Part shown: positions 19,501-28,677 of the stretch, piece by piece | Layout of the letters: every line of letters begins with the position of its first letter | How positions within the stretch are numbered: the first letter of the stretch is position 1 | DNA from: Pseudoalteromonas marina | Lineage (GTDB): Bacteria > Pseudomonadota > Gammaproteobacteria > Enterobacterales > Alteromonadaceae | Assembly (NCBI RefSeq): GCF_000238335.3 | Contig: NZ_AHCB03000005.1 | Coordinates: forward strand, 868,001 to 932,000 | Direction: 5' to 3' | DNA length: 64,000 nucleotides | Notes under the pieces: generated by a model | Database searches by the model: none | Told to the model about the DNA's origin: nothing | The model's input: only the letters and a program-made list of their open reading frames with translations | Position numbers and translations under genes: made by a program

Positions 19501-19543
19501 TTACGGCCCACGTTTATTCTTAGGTTTAAGTTATAAACTGTAA
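16511..19543 (+). CDS. TonB-dependent receptor, probable alginate oligosaccharide importer 1
   Basis: A 1010-residue outer-membrane receptor. A long N-terminal signal region ends in VFSAHA, followed by a TonB-box-like segment (EIISVTGTRR), a plug domain (about 75-200, ITIRGLGPFLSATHINGREA) and a large beta-barrel ending LFLGLSYKL with a C-terminal hydrophobic residue. The size and plug style match the long receptors used by Alteromonadales for polysaccharide fragments rather than siderophores. It sits beside the PL6-like lipoprotein, shares its operator-like sites and has its own terminator. Confidence 0.9.
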   Translation: MSLKSSKNNKMRSGQFALSPVAKWVRTAAIAGVASSCVFSAHAQQEQAKVTEVEPDVEIISVTGTRRTIQDQIAIKREATTVVDGLSSEDIGDLPALSIGEALESITGAASHRENGGATEITIRGLGPFLSATHINGREATNGSGDRSVNFSQFPSELVKKVAIYKTQDASMIEGGVAGVIALETVTPLDYGKQRLQGEVKLNYNPDESNVDNSLQSDLGYRGTFSYVDQFEFDNGQAVGFSFGVQRQDISQPEAEYRSSSPSGSSLWACLNDPTNTNEGFYRSSAGDCEDQVNGSNNQGYDTEIDPDTGKAVSDGTPYAWTGSSRSFRQNETSDERDAVFFAFQYQPSAEWDINFDSQISDRTQREARHDLIFLQKRATPGVTGPSLVTNDVGGILHWEGEERIESAGEQFSREENYRGYGLNIEHTVNDRLTIDLDLAYSKTSREELQISNRGRTAGRNFFSWDMGDNIPHFTLTDFDVTDISNFTDSLRTRIDRENVRDNKVVSARLDFDYLVDSGMFTTIQGGVRTSELSFTQFGGTNGNGSRNQFTLGSGAEALDVLQGCQIDFPESGFLSSVSDGNIITHVDSDGNVVDTGTGSSWATYDNECFSQAVVASNEGGVFEYPEVEYQNAGTIDVTEKTTAAYLMANYDTEMFGKFIRGNFGLRIVDTEVTSIGFRNSFDVVTSDTGVLELVESDTGTLDRIKGGGDYTKFLPSFNLVVDYSEDILLRAGIYRGMSRADPSDLGYSRSFQQDTSDTATTINDLLVGVNGSGNPDTQPLMSWNYDAAFEWYPNEDSIFALSLYYKQFQGGFQKRTVIEDFVVGGETVSLPITNSVTNDEESEILGLETSFSYRWDNGIGVKFGYNYANTDFEFEDSLYGDTFVTDVDGNTTQLKEGIVEPGSVPGFSKHVFSSQLYYQIGGFDTAVIYKYRSEYFQPYTSNGTRLRYVDSVGVWEMRASYKINKHFRVKAEAINLFSAPKSQDFFVEDNLGEVNDYGPRLFLGLSYKL

Positions 19544-19560
19544 AAGTTAGTAACTTATAA

Positions 19561-19596
19561 AAACCCCCAATTGGTTTAACTAATTGGGGGTTTTTT
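19561..19596 (+). terminator. Terminator after TonB receptor 1
   Basis: AACCCCCAATT pairs with AATTGGGGGTT across a 9-nt loop, an 11-bp stem followed by T4. It is a very strong terminator. Confidence 0.92.
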
Positions 19597-20169
19597 GTAT
19601 CTAGGTGGATGTGCATACCTTTATCACTGACTTCTCTAAACTAAACCATCTAAACTGGTCGCAGATTAAATTCTATTCAACTTTTACAGCCTTTGTTGTA
19701 AGCCAAAAAAACGCCTTTGCATTTTTATAAGCGTAAATGCGATTAGTCTGTTTTATTTTTGTACCTTTTTATTCTAGCCAAAAGTCTAATAGATTTTAAT
19801 TGGTTAACCAATTTAAAGGCTTTTTATACTTTTATAATTAAAAGCTTTCAGTTTATAGCTAAATAATATAACGGAATAATGAACTTAAAAATACAATTTA
19901 ACTACTACTATAGTGTTGCATGCCTGATTTAAAAACTATATGTATTACAGGTGGTTGTATTTTTTTCCTACATTGTTGTAGTTGTCAGGTATGGGGAATT
20001 TATTTTTGGTAATAACAAAATTGAGTTATTTTATAATATTTGACTTACAACGTGGTTGACCTTTTTGGTTTTGAGTGTAAATATTCAGTTAACCTTTTGT
20101 AATACATTAATTCACTTTTGTATGAAAAGTAACAAGTAGCATAGCGTTTCACACACACAGGAAAAAACT
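19597..20169 (+). promoter_or_regulatory. Control region of TonB receptor 2 with the best palindromic operator
   Basis: About 570 AT-rich bases without a gene. At 19798-19813 lies AATTGGTTAACCAATT, a perfect 16-bp palindrome and the best match to the repeated motif of this locus. Weaker copies follow: TTTGGTAATAAC (about 20005), GTGGTTGACCTT (20052-20063), TTTGGTTTTGAG (about 20065) and CAGTTAACCTTT (about 20086). An AGGAAA ribosome binding site precedes the ATG at 20170. Confidence 0.6.
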
Positions 20170-23127
20170 ATGAATCATAATTTATCAAAAATCACACTGG
20201 CGGTTATCTCTGCAACGGCAATGAATATGTCTTTATCTGTTCATGCGCAGGAAGAGACAAAAAATGTTAAGGATGACCTAGAGGTAATTGAAGTTTCTGG
20301 TATACGTCAGTCTTTAACTAATGCGCTTGCTGAAAAACGTTCAGCAGACAGCCTTGTAGAAATTATTCAGTCAGAGGATATTGGTAAGTTACCTGATCAA
20401 AATTTAGCTGAAGTACTTGAGAACGTAACGGGTATTCAGATCACGCGTCAGGCTGGTGTAGGTACGGGTGTTCAAATTCGTGGTACCGATGCAAACCGTA
20501 CTGAAATAAATGGTGTTTCAACTGTGGGTTCAGGCTCTGGACGCAGCGGCATTAGCTTTGAAGACGTGTCGGCTTCTATTATCTCTAGCTTAGAAGTTAT
20601 AAAGTCTCCTGAGGCCAAAACAATAGAAGGCTCAGTAGGCGGAACAATAAATCTTAAAACAATACGTCCACTTCAATTAGGCGAACAACTAGCCACAATT
20701 AGAGTACAAGGCGAAAATAGTAGTTTAAGCACTGATAGTGGCTTACAACCTCGTTTTTCTGGTACTTTTGCAGATAACTGGGAAGGCGACTTTGGTGAGT
20801 TTGGTATTTTAGTAAGCGGCAGTTATGCCGAGCAAGACGTAACAGCATTTCGCCCTCGTGCAGACAGAGACAACATTGTAACCTCTGATAGTGGAGTAGC
20901 CAGTGCACAGTCTTTTGACTTTTTACCTATTCAATTTTTTGTCCAAGACTACGATAACTACGAATACGAAACAAAGAACTTTGTAGGTACGCTTGAGTGG
21001 GCACCAAATGACAATACTAAGTTTTATTTTGATGCGGTTGTAAACGATCAGGAACGTCGTCAAGAGAGCTCTCGTGTTCAAGCATCGGGTGTCAGTGCAT
21101 TGAATGACATTTCGGTTCCTGATGAATTTGAAACAATTAATCTAGGTTCTTTAGGTGGAACTAATTTAGGTTCAATTCAAGCGGCTTTACGCGGTGTAAT
21201 CCCAGTTAATTTAGCAAATGATGATGACGATCCAAATTTACGTTTTTCGAGTGATACAAATTCTCGTGTTACCGACAGTAATATTTTTAGACTAGGCGGT
21301 GAATGGCAAGGTGATAAATGGTTTGTAAGTGCTGAAATTGCGTCGTCATCTTCTGATACAACAACACCAAGCTTTAATACTACACTTAACTTCATTAACC
21401 CTAATGCACCTTTAGATGCTGGTGGCGGTAATGATAACAGTGTGCCTTTTGAATACGACCTGTCAGGTGGAGCACTTACTTTTGGTATTGCACAAGGTGC
21501 TGAATATGCACCTTCGGTTGAGCAATTACTTGACCCTGCAAATGTAGTACTACGTGATGTAAACATTGGTCAAGATACCGTTGAGAACTCTGAAGATGCG
21601 TTCCGTATAGATTCAACATATTACACAGACTCAATAGTTACCTCTGTTGATTTTGGTTACCGTTACAGCAAATCGGCGAGTAAGCAAAACGAAATCACAT
21701 CAAGTGTTGGTCTGCGCTCTATGGCAGATAGCCCAAGAGGTGATTTATTCGCTGATCTTTTAGTCGCGGGTCCTGATAACTTTAATGAGGCTGATGGTCG
21801 TTCGTTATACATAGGCGATTTTTTACTGATTGACCCAGAACTCGTGGCATCAGACCCAGATGCAGTACTTGCAACACTTCAGCAAGCATTACAAACTCAT
21901 GGCTCTAGCCGTACGCTAAATGCACCAACGTCAAGTTCTTCAGGCTTTTTTGATATTGAAGAAATTACCCACGCTTTTTATGCACAAGCTAACTTTGAAT
22001 ACGACATGTTCCGCGGTAACTTTGGTTTACGTTATATTCAAACTGATGTTGAATCGACAGGTAACTCTGTAACGCAAGACGGCAGTGGCAATGAGCTAGT
22101 AACGCGTATTACAAATGAGTCAGACTACAACTTTATCCTACCGCGTTTAAACTTAGTTGCCGACGTCTCAGAAGATGTAGTGGTTCGCTTTGGTGCAGGT
22201 AAAGACATTCGTCGTCCAGATTATAACGACTTATCTACTTCTATTACTTATAGCACGAGCCCAAATGATGAAGTTGAATTTGGTAACCCAGCACTAAAAC
22301 CAGAAGAAGTATTATCTTATGATTTATCAGCAGATTGGTACTTTACTGAGGCGAGCGTATTTAGTGTAGGTATTTTCCATAAAACGCGTAAAGAACTTCA
22401 TGTTAATCAGTTAACATCGCCGGTAGAAGACCCAGTAACAGGCTATCGTGATTTAACAGACCCATGTGAAGGGGGTGGCATATTTAACCCAATTGCAGAC
22501 ATTAACGTGTTTGGTCCTGAAAATGGTCGTGGTGTATGTGTAGGTACTGAGACAAAAGTAAATGACACTGGCGAAACAACCCAAAAAGGGATTGAGTTTG
22601 CGTTCCAGTATGACCTATCTAGCTTTGAAAAAGATTTAGGATGGGCGTCGGGTTTTGGTGTTTTAGCTAATTACACAATTCAAGAGTTCTCGGGCGGGGA
22701 AACAGTCAATAAGGCGACTTCAAGAGCGAGTAACGTATTTGCTGCAAGCACCGGTACACCGGGTATTGAAGTAAGCGAAATACAAGGTTTGCTTAACTTA
22801 TCAGAAAATGCGTATAACTTTACTCTATACTACGAAAAGTTCGGTTTATCGGCACGTATGCGTTACACATGGCGTGAAGGTTACCGCTCAAACGATTTTG
22901 GTAGCACGTCAAGCTTCCCATGGGGGTTCCCTGTAGTGCAAGAGGACCGTGGTCAGCTTAATGCAAGTATTAGCTACGATGTAAATGAGCAGCTTAATAT
23001 TGGCTTAGAAGCCGTAAATATTACTGAGTCTGAAATTAGCCAGTCTTGTGTTAACGAAGGGTCGTTATTGTGTTTCCAAGGCCTTACAGACCGTCGTATT
23101 ACGTTTGGTGCTAGTTACCGTTTTTAA
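20170..23127 (+). CDS. TonB-dependent receptor, probable alginate oligosaccharide importer 2
   Basis: A 985-residue outer-membrane receptor with a signal peptide ending VHAQ (about residue 27), TonB-box-like EVIEVSGIRQS, a plug with VQIRGTDANRTEINGVSTVG and a barrel ending RITFGASYRF, with the terminal Phe needed for barrel assembly. It is of the IRQSL class common in marine polysaccharide loci. It is clearly different from receptor 1 in the barrel, so the two may take oligomers of different size or mannuronate/guluronate content. That division is inferred. Confidence 0.9.
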   Translation: MNHNLSKITLAVISATAMNMSLSVHAQEETKNVKDDLEVIEVSGIRQSLTNALAEKRSADSLVEIIQSEDIGKLPDQNLAEVLENVTGIQITRQAGVGTGVQIRGTDANRTEINGVSTVGSGSGRSGISFEDVSASIISSLEVIKSPEAKTIEGSVGGTINLKTIRPLQLGEQLATIRVQGENSSLSTDSGLQPRFSGTFADNWEGDFGEFGILVSGSYAEQDVTAFRPRADRDNIVTSDSGVASAQSFDFLPIQFFVQDYDNYEYETKNFVGTLEWAPNDNTKFYFDAVVNDQERRQESSRVQASGVSALNDISVPDEFETINLGSLGGTNLGSIQAALRGVIPVNLANDDDDPNLRFSSDTNSRVTDSNIFRLGGEWQGDKWFVSAEIASSSSDTTTPSFNTTLNFINPNAPLDAGGGNDNSVPFEYDLSGGALTFGIAQGAEYAPSVEQLLDPANVVLRDVNIGQDTVENSEDAFRIDSTYYTDSIVTSVDFGYRYSKSASKQNEITSSVGLRSMADSPRGDLFADLLVAGPDNFNEADGRSLYIGDFLLIDPELVASDPDAVLATLQQALQTHGSSRTLNAPTSSSSGFFDIEEITHAFYAQANFEYDMFRGNFGLRYIQTDVESTGNSVTQDGSGNELVTRITNESDYNFILPRLNLVADVSEDVVVRFGAGKDIRRPDYNDLSTSITYSTSPNDEVEFGNPALKPEEVLSYDLSADWYFTEASVFSVGIFHKTRKELHVNQLTSPVEDPVTGYRDLTDPCEGGGIFNPIADINVFGPENGRGVCVGTETKVNDTGETTQKGIEFAFQYDLSSFEKDLGWASGFGVLANYTIQEFSGGETVNKATSRASNVFAASTGTPGIEVSEIQGLLNLSENAYNFTLYYEKFGLSARMRYTWREGYRSNDFGSTSSFPWGFPVVQEDRGQLNASISYDVNEQLNIGLEAVNITESEISQSCVNEGSLLCFQGLTDRRITFGASYRF

Positions 23128-23164
23128 AATTTATGTTGAAAGTGTGTAGCCTTTGAACGGGCAC

Positions 23165-23194
23165 AAAAAGCAAGCCACTATGGCTTGCTTTTTT
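23165..23194 (+). terminator. Terminator after TonB receptor 2
   Basis: AAAAAGCAAGCC and GGCTTGCTTTTT form a perfect 12-bp stem around a 5-nt loop, ending in a T run. Confidence 0.92.
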
Positions 23195-23311
23195 ATTTTT
23201 AAGGTTTAAATAATGAGCAGTTTTTAAATTAAATTAGGTACTAATTGGTTTCATTTTCTCTATTTGTTTACTACCTTTTTGGTATTAATATTTTTTCAAA
23301 TGAGATCATTC

Positions 23312-24700
23312 ATGAATGGTATCAGTGATTTAAATTTTAAAAACTTACTTGAGTATGCACAAGTAGGTGTGATTATTCATAACTGGGATACATCAATTGT
23401 TTACATAAACCCAATCGGTTTGCAGTTACTAAATTTAGATTACGAGCAAGCAATAGGGCGAGACATTTATGACCCTAATTGGACACTCATTGACGAGCAA
23501 AGCAATCTAATGTCTGTTGATGATTATCCAGTTAATATTGTTAAAGCTACAAAAAATAAAGTAGTTAATAAAATTATAGGTGTTGTTGGCGGGGCAAAAA
23601 AAGACATAAGCTGGTTTATGGCTAACGCTTACTTTGAAGGCCACGATAATGATAAAAACTTTATTGTTGTAACCATCACTGATATTTCTGACGCTAAGCA
23701 GCAAATTTCATTTCAAGATGTGGTCGAAAATACGCAAGACATGGTTGTTATTACCGATGCAAAAAATATCAAACACCCTGAAGGGCCTAAAATAATTTAC
23801 GTAAATAAGGCTTTTGAAGTACTCACTGGCTATACCTCAGCAGAAGTTATTGGTGAAACGCCTCGAATTTTACAAGGTGATTTGACCGATTCTAAAGGCA
23901 AACAAAGAATATACGCTGCGCTAGAACGTCGAGAAGAAGTAACTGAAACACTGTTAAATTATGATGTTAGAGGAAGGCCCTATTGGGTTGAAATGAATAT
24001 TATTCCGTTGAAAAATAAGTTTGGTGAGGTTACTCATTTTGCAGCAATTCAACGGGATGTTTCAAAAAGTAAATTTCAAACCGAACAGTTAGAAAAACGA
24101 AATAAAGATTTAAAAGAGTTAAAAGTTAACCTAGAAAATTTAGTACAAGAAAGAACATTTGAATTACAACAAGCTAAGTCTCAACTTGAAAAAATAGCGT
24201 TTTTTGACCCATTAACTGGAATTCCTAATCGTCGCTTTTTTTCAGATCAAGTTAATAAATTAGTCAAAGGAAGTGTCAGGCGTGGGGGTATAATTGCGTT
24301 TGGATTATTTGATGTTGATAACTTTAAAGCTGTTAACGATACCTATGGTCATGATGTGGGTGATCGCGTACTTGTTGAATTAGCAAACATATTAACGCAC
24401 ATATTGAGAATTGATGATGTATTTTGCCGCTTTGGTGGTGAAGAGTTTGCTTTTGCTGTTATTTTAAAAGAAGTAGACGATGCTGAACCCGTTGCCGAAA
24501 AACTTATAAATGCAATTAGAGATCTTAAAGTGCCTGTTGAAGGTGAAAACACAATAAATGTAACCGTAAGTATGGGGTTAAACGTGGTATCACCAAACAA
24601 TAGCACTGACATAGATGATGAAATAAAAAAATCAGATGCGGCAATGTACCAAATTAAAAAGTCTGGCAAAGATCGTTATAAAATTATTTATGAACCATAA
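23312..24700 (+). CDS. PAS-PAS diguanylate cyclase (GGDEF) sensor
   Basis: A 462-residue protein from the ATG at 23312, which has a GAGA ribosome binding site; in-frame ATGs at 23264 and 23300 are possible. Two PAS domains (about 8-130 and 135-260, the second with PAC features) are followed by a short coiled coil and a GGDEF domain. The active-site motif GGEEF is at 375-379, and RIDD upstream forms an inhibitory I-site, so cyclic-di-GMP synthesis with product feedback is expected. No membrane segment is present, so it is a cytoplasmic sensor. One TTGGT site lies upstream; a link to the alginate genes is only possible. Confidence 0.9.
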   Translation: MNGISDLNFKNLLEYAQVGVIIHNWDTSIVYINPIGLQLLNLDYEQAIGRDIYDPNWTLIDEQSNLMSVDDYPVNIVKATKNKVVNKIIGVVGGAKKDISWFMANAYFEGHDNDKNFIVVTITDISDAKQQISFQDVVENTQDMVVITDAKNIKHPEGPKIIYVNKAFEVLTGYTSAEVIGETPRILQGDLTDSKGKQRIYAALERREEVTETLLNYDVRGRPYWVEMNIIPLKNKFGEVTHFAAIQRDVSKSKFQTEQLEKRNKDLKELKVNLENLVQERTFELQQAKSQLEKIAFFDPLTGIPNRRFFSDQVNKLVKGSVRRGGIIAFGLFDVDNFKAVNDTYGHDVGDRVLVELANILTHILRIDDVFCRFGGEEFAFAVILKEVDDAEPVAEKLINAIRDLKVPVEGENTINVTVSMGLNVVSPNNSTDIDDEIKKSDAAMYQIKKSGKDRYKIIYEP

Positions 24701-24807
24701 GATAAGTTGGGTTATGCAGTGTTACTAAGCTAATAAGTATAACTTTTCACAAGTTAGGTACTCACTCTTTTACATTTATAAGGCGTTAAAATATCGCTTT
24801 TATTGTG

Positions 24808-25680
24808 CTAATTTTGTTGGCTCCATTGCTTGGGCGATAAGCCATACATTCTTTTAAACTCTCTGCTGAACTGAGAACTGCTTACATAACCCATTTCCAT
24901 GGCTGCAACATTGACATTGGTTCCTTGTGTTATTTGCATGGCGGCATGATTAAGCCTCATTGATTTAACAAATTGAATAGGGGACATGTTAGTTGCTTGT
25001 TTAAATTTACGATGGAATACAGCGCGGCTCATACCTATTTGGCTAGCCATGTCTTCAATAGTTATGTTTTCATGCAAATGAGAGGATAAAAATGCAATTG
25101 AACGTGCAATCTCGTTACCCACACCAAATGCCCGTTTAAACGCATAGCCTGCTTGACCTTTTAACAGCGCGTAATATAGTTCACGCAAGCGTGCTTTCTT
25201 CAATATGGCTAAATCAATAGCATCATCGTCGAGCAGCAACACTTTATACAACGCATCGGTAAAGTTATGTTCCCAATCGGCAGTTAAAATACTTTGTGAA
25301 GGATAACTCACGTTAGGTATTTGTTGGGTGCTAGTTGCGCTCTGTATCTCGAGTGCTAACTCGGTCATAATTCCTGTATCTATCGAAATATATACACCTA
25401 TTAATGGGTTATCTGTCGAGGCTTTTGGAGTGCCGGCTTCAATAGGCATAGGCATTGTGCAACATATGTATTGTGTGTTGTCATAAAAGTGTTTGTTGCC
25501 ATCTAAAATAGCTTCTTTTGTGCCTAAAACAATAGCCGTGACAGAAGGTTCATAGACCGCTGGTGAACATTCAATAGGGTCTGTGATTTTAAATAATTGA
25601 ATGCCTTCAATACCTGTTTGTACCATGCCGCTTTCATTCATTTTTCTATTAATTAGTTGTAGTATTTTGGCTTTACTCAT
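24808..25680 (-). CDS. AraC-family transcriptional regulator
   Basis: A 290-residue regulator using the ATG at 25680; a TTG two codons upstream is in frame. The N-terminal half is the cupin-like AraC_N sensor domain (ITDPIECSPAVYEPSVTAIVLG), and the C-terminal 100 residues hold two helix-turn-helix motifs (IEDMASQIGMSRAVFHRKFK and VAAMEMGYVSSSQFSREFKR, PRLSPKQW-like end). It is divergent from the SDR gene 170 bp away and is the obvious candidate to control it, as in many AraC/SDR pairs. Confidence 0.92.
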   Translation of the reverse strand: MSKAKILQLINRKMNESGMVQTGIEGIQLFKITDPIECSPAVYEPSVTAIVLGTKEAILDGNKHFYDNTQYICCTMPMPIEAGTPKASTDNPLIGVYISIDTGIMTELALEIQSATSTQQIPNVSYPSQSILTADWEHNFTDALYKVLLLDDDAIDLAILKKARLRELYYALLKGQAGYAFKRAFGVGNEIARSIAFLSSHLHENITIEDMASQIGMSRAVFHRKFKQATNMSPIQFVKSMRLNHAAMQITQGTNVNVAAMEMGYVSSSQFSREFKRMYGLSPKQWSQQN

Positions 25681-25850
25681 AGTCAATAATCACTCGTTAA
25701 ACAGGTGGTAAAATTAGCATTAGAGTTTGTGTAACTCAATAAGGTGATACAAATAGGCATGTTTTAAGGATTATTAAGCCTTTTAGCATGTGTGGCTGAG
25801 ATTATAATGTCTGCATATCAAAATTAACGTTATTCATCTCGGACAACATT

Positions 25851-26801
25851 ATGACGCAAAAAAATCAATTTGGGCCTAACGGCTGGACACCTGAGAACTT
25901 AAGCGCTTTGCATGGCAAAACTTATCTAATTACGGGAGCAAATACAGGCGCAGGCTTTCAAGCAACTCGCATATTACTTTCTAAGGGAGCTAATGTTGTT
26001 ATGCTAAATCGTAATCCAAGTAAATCTGTGCTGGCAATTACAAAGCTCAAGGATGAATTTGGCAGCGGGGCAAACGTCAGCTTTATAACATTGGATTTAG
26101 CCGATTTGACATCAGTACGCACTGCTTGCACAGAAATTTTGATAAAAGTACCTCAAATTAACGCACTAATTTGTAATGGTGCAATAGCGCAAGTTGAGCA
26201 GCAACAATTTACAGCAGATGGTTTTGAAAGCCAGTTAGGCGTTAACCATTATGGCCATTTTTTATTATGCGGTTTGTTGTTTGAGCGAATTAACACATCG
26301 AAGGGACGTATTGTTGTGGTGTCGAGTGAAGGGCACAAAATGGGGCTTAAAACAATTCAGTTTGAAGACATGAACTGGGATAAAAATTACAACGCAAATA
26401 AAGTGTATAGCCAAAGTAAATTGGCGCAAATGATGTTCGCTTACGAACTGCAAAGTAAAGTTAAAGCGGCCGATAAAAATGTGGAAGTATATGTTTGTCA
26501 TCCTGGGGCATCAAACACATCATTAATTAGGGAAACAGCAAGTTTTGCTACTAGGTTATCGTGGTCATTTATGGTCAAACTGGGTGTTGCTCAATCAGCT
26601 GAAAAAGGCGCTTATCCAGAAGTAATGTGCGCAGCTCAAAGTAACCTAAAACAGCATGCCTACTACGGACCAACCGGATTTTTAAACTTTGGCGGCCCTG
26701 TAGGCGAATGTAAGCTCGAATCATTTGTGTTAGATAAAAAGGTTTTAACAAAATTATGGACGCTTTCGGAACAACAAACAGCATTTAAATGGCAACTGTA
26801 G
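25851..26801 (+). CDS. Short-chain dehydrogenase/reductase
   Basis: A 316-residue SDR oxidoreductase with nucleotide motif TGANTGAGF (residues 25-33), NGA in place of NNAG, and catalytic YSQSK. The extra length after the active site resembles the retinol dehydrogenase/protochlorophyllide reductase-like subgroup. The substrate is unknown. It is divergent from the AraC regulator and overlaps the start of the next open frame by 13 bp. Confidence 0.88.
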   Translation: MTQKNQFGPNGWTPENLSALHGKTYLITGANTGAGFQATRILLSKGANVVMLNRNPSKSVLAITKLKDEFGSGANVSFITLDLADLTSVRTACTEILIKVPQINALICNGAIAQVEQQQFTADGFESQLGVNHYGHFLLCGLLFERINTSKGRIVVVSSEGHKMGLKTIQFEDMNWDKNYNANKVYSQSKLAQMMFAYELQSKVKAADKNVEVYVCHPGASNTSLIRETASFATRLSWSFMVKLGVAQSAEKGAYPEVMCAAQSNLKQHAYYGPTGFLNFGGPVGECKLESFVLDKKVLTKLWTLSEQQTAFKWQL

Positions 26802-27541
26802 AAAGCAATATTTACTTGACGGGCACCTCACCTATAAAACATTTCATTTATATATTGGGAGTATTTATGTCGGCCTCAACAACGTTAGCGAATGAACTTA
26901 TTAGCGAACAAAACACTTCACAACCATCAATAAATAGCGCGTTGGTTCAGGATCATGAAGGTAATATTTATCGAACAGTTACGATTGGTAAACAAATATG
27001 GTTAGCTGAAAACCTTCGTGTGACTAAGTTTCAAGATGGCTCAAAGGTTAATACTGGCTTTATACCTAATGATGATAAAAGTAATTTAGCTATTTATGGT
27101 AGGCTTTACGATTGGTATGACGTAACAGATACGCGAAACCTCTGCCCAGAAGGATGGCGAGTCGCCTCTGATGAAGACTACAAAGCTTTAGAGATAGCTA
27201 TAGGAATAGATAAAACAGACGTGGATAAACTTGGGTGGCGTGGACAAGACGACGTGGCAATTACGTTAAAAGTAAAGCAACCCGACACTATTTTTAAGCG
27301 TTTTAATCAATTGCAAGTAAATAAATACGGCTTTTCTGCTATGCCTGCGGGGGTCAAATTAGGAAATTGGTATATCACTCAGGGTATGTATACCGAGTTT
27401 TGGACAAGCACCAATGCAACTAATTCTGAGGCTTATGCAAGAACACTTGCTTATTCGTGGTGGAACTCTCACAAGGGCGAAATTCGCCGTGCGAAGCTTA
27501 ATAAAGAGTATATGTTTTCAGTTCGATGCGTAAAAATTTAG
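26789..27541 (+). CDS. FISUMP-domain exported protein
   Basis: Up to 250 residues. The body (DHEGNIYRTVTIGKQIWLAEN, continuing to LRVTKF; CPEGWRVASDEDYKALE; FWTSTNA; RCVKI at the end) is the Fibrobacter succinogenes major paralogous domain, an extracellular domain of unknown role. The hydrophobic stretch IKHFIYILGVFMSASTTLA looks like a signal peptide, so the start may be ATG 26789 or TTG 26816. ATG 26867 has the better ribosome binding site (GGGAG) but would cut the signal. It is followed 11 bp later by a lipoprotein hydrolase gene. Confidence 0.75.
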   Translation: MATVESNIYLTGTSPIKHFIYILGVFMSASTTLANELISEQNTSQPSINSALVQDHEGNIYRTVTIGKQIWLAENLRVTKFQDGSKVNTGFIPNDDKSNLAIYGRLYDWYDVTDTRNLCPEGWRVASDEDYKALEIAIGIDKTDVDKLGWRGQDDVAITLKVKQPDTIFKRFNQLQVNKYGFSAMPAGVKLGNWYITQGMYTEFWTSTNATNSEAYARTLAYSWWNSHKGEIRRAKLNKEYMFSVRCVKI

Positions 27542-27552
27542 GTGGTTAGATA

Positions 27553-28290
27553 ATGCTATTAAAAATTACATTCGTGTTGTTTATTACACTTTTTACAGCA
27601 ACAGGTTGCGTAAATACGAACCAAGCTTCGTCGGGCGATGATATTGATAAAGATCTTATTGTGCTGGCACATGGATTAGGAAGAAGCGATTGGGCCATGT
27701 GGAAATTAGCGCAAAGGCTAGAGCAAGCAGGGTATAAAGTATGCAGTTTAGATTACGCAACAATTGGCGAAAGTGTTGAGGCAGTATTGAAAGACACAAC
27801 AAAACAAATAGATGCCTGTATTATCAATTCTTCAAAAGTGCACTTTGTAGGGCATTCTTTAGGTGGGTTAGTAATTAGAGCATATTTACAAAACGCTAAT
27901 CACACACTAAAAAATGCGGCTATAGGAAATAGTGTTTTAATAGGCACGCCAAATAAAGGGAGTGAACTGGCTGATCACTTTAAAAACTCTTGGTTAATTA
28001 CTTTAGGAGGTGGCATTAGCAAATCATTAGTTACAGGTGTGAATAGCCTTGGTAATAATTTGGGAGAGTTAACTGTAAAGTTTGGCGTAATAGCAGGTAC
28101 AAAGTCGTCTAGCTTAACTAACGATAAATTTAATGGTGTTAATGATGGGCTTGTATCGGTTGAATCCACTAAATTAGCGAACATGCATGATTTTATTACT
28201 ATTAATGTAAGCCACTCTGAAATGCGCTACAACGAAAATGTTGCTTATCAAACTGTACATTTTTTACAAACAGGTTATTTTAAGCACTAA
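27553..28290 (+). CDS. Alpha/beta-hydrolase lipoprotein (esterase/lipase-like)
   Basis: A 245-residue predicted lipoprotein (lipobox TATGC at about residues 15-19). The oxyanion region VLAHGLGRSDWAMWKLA and the nucleophile elbow GHSLGG are clear, and NDGLVSVEST and SHSEMR could supply the acid and His. It resembles bacterial triacylglycerol lipase/PGAP1-like hydrolases. It is likely co-transcribed with the FISUMP gene. The substrate is unknown. Confidence 0.82.
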   Translation: MLLKITFVLFITLFTATGCVNTNQASSGDDIDKDLIVLAHGLGRSDWAMWKLAQRLEQAGYKVCSLDYATIGESVEAVLKDTTKQIDACIINSSKVHFVGHSLGGLVIRAYLQNANHTLKNAAIGNSVLIGTPNKGSELADHFKNSWLITLGGGISKSLVTGVNSLGNNLGELTVKFGVIAGTKSSSLTNDKFNGVNDGLVSVESTKLANMHDFITINVSHSEMRYNENVAYQTVHFLQTGYFKH

Positions 28291-28677
28291 TTTTATGCAT
28301 GATTAGCTAGCTACTATCAAAAAATACTTCAGTTTATTTAACCTTAACAGAGAGGTTAAAAGCCACCGTTTAAATATTAAACCCACTTAATAAAGCCTCT
28401 TCAGCAATATTTACCATCGACTAAAAATAGAGAGTTAACAACGCGTTTAACGCTTGAATTGAAAAATTTTATTTGAACTTGTGATTTTTTCGCAGTTGCT
28501 GCGAATAACTAGGTAATAAACTAAGCAGATATTACTTTAGGGTCGATATGTTTTAAATAGTATTTAAAACATATCGAAGGCATACCCGTAAATAGGGCTA
28601 GAGTGCTTTATGCTATTAAATAAACTTCAAAACCTCAATATTATGAAATTAAGAAAAAGTGATGGATTAACCAGTAA
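28291..28677. other. Intergenic region with a 35-bp perfect palindrome
   Basis: No gene seen. From 28543 to 28577 each 17-base arm (TCGATATGTTTTAAATA and its exact complement) flanks a single G. It ends 100 bp before the sigma factor start. There is no T run after it, so an operator or a transcript-stabilising hairpin is more likely than a terminator. Confidence 0.6.

Noticed and set aside
19561..19596. The AATTGGTTTAACTAATT core of the terminator as a regulatory operator
   Set aside because: It resembles the locus motif, but the G/C stem and T run explain it fully as a terminator, and it lies far from the next start.
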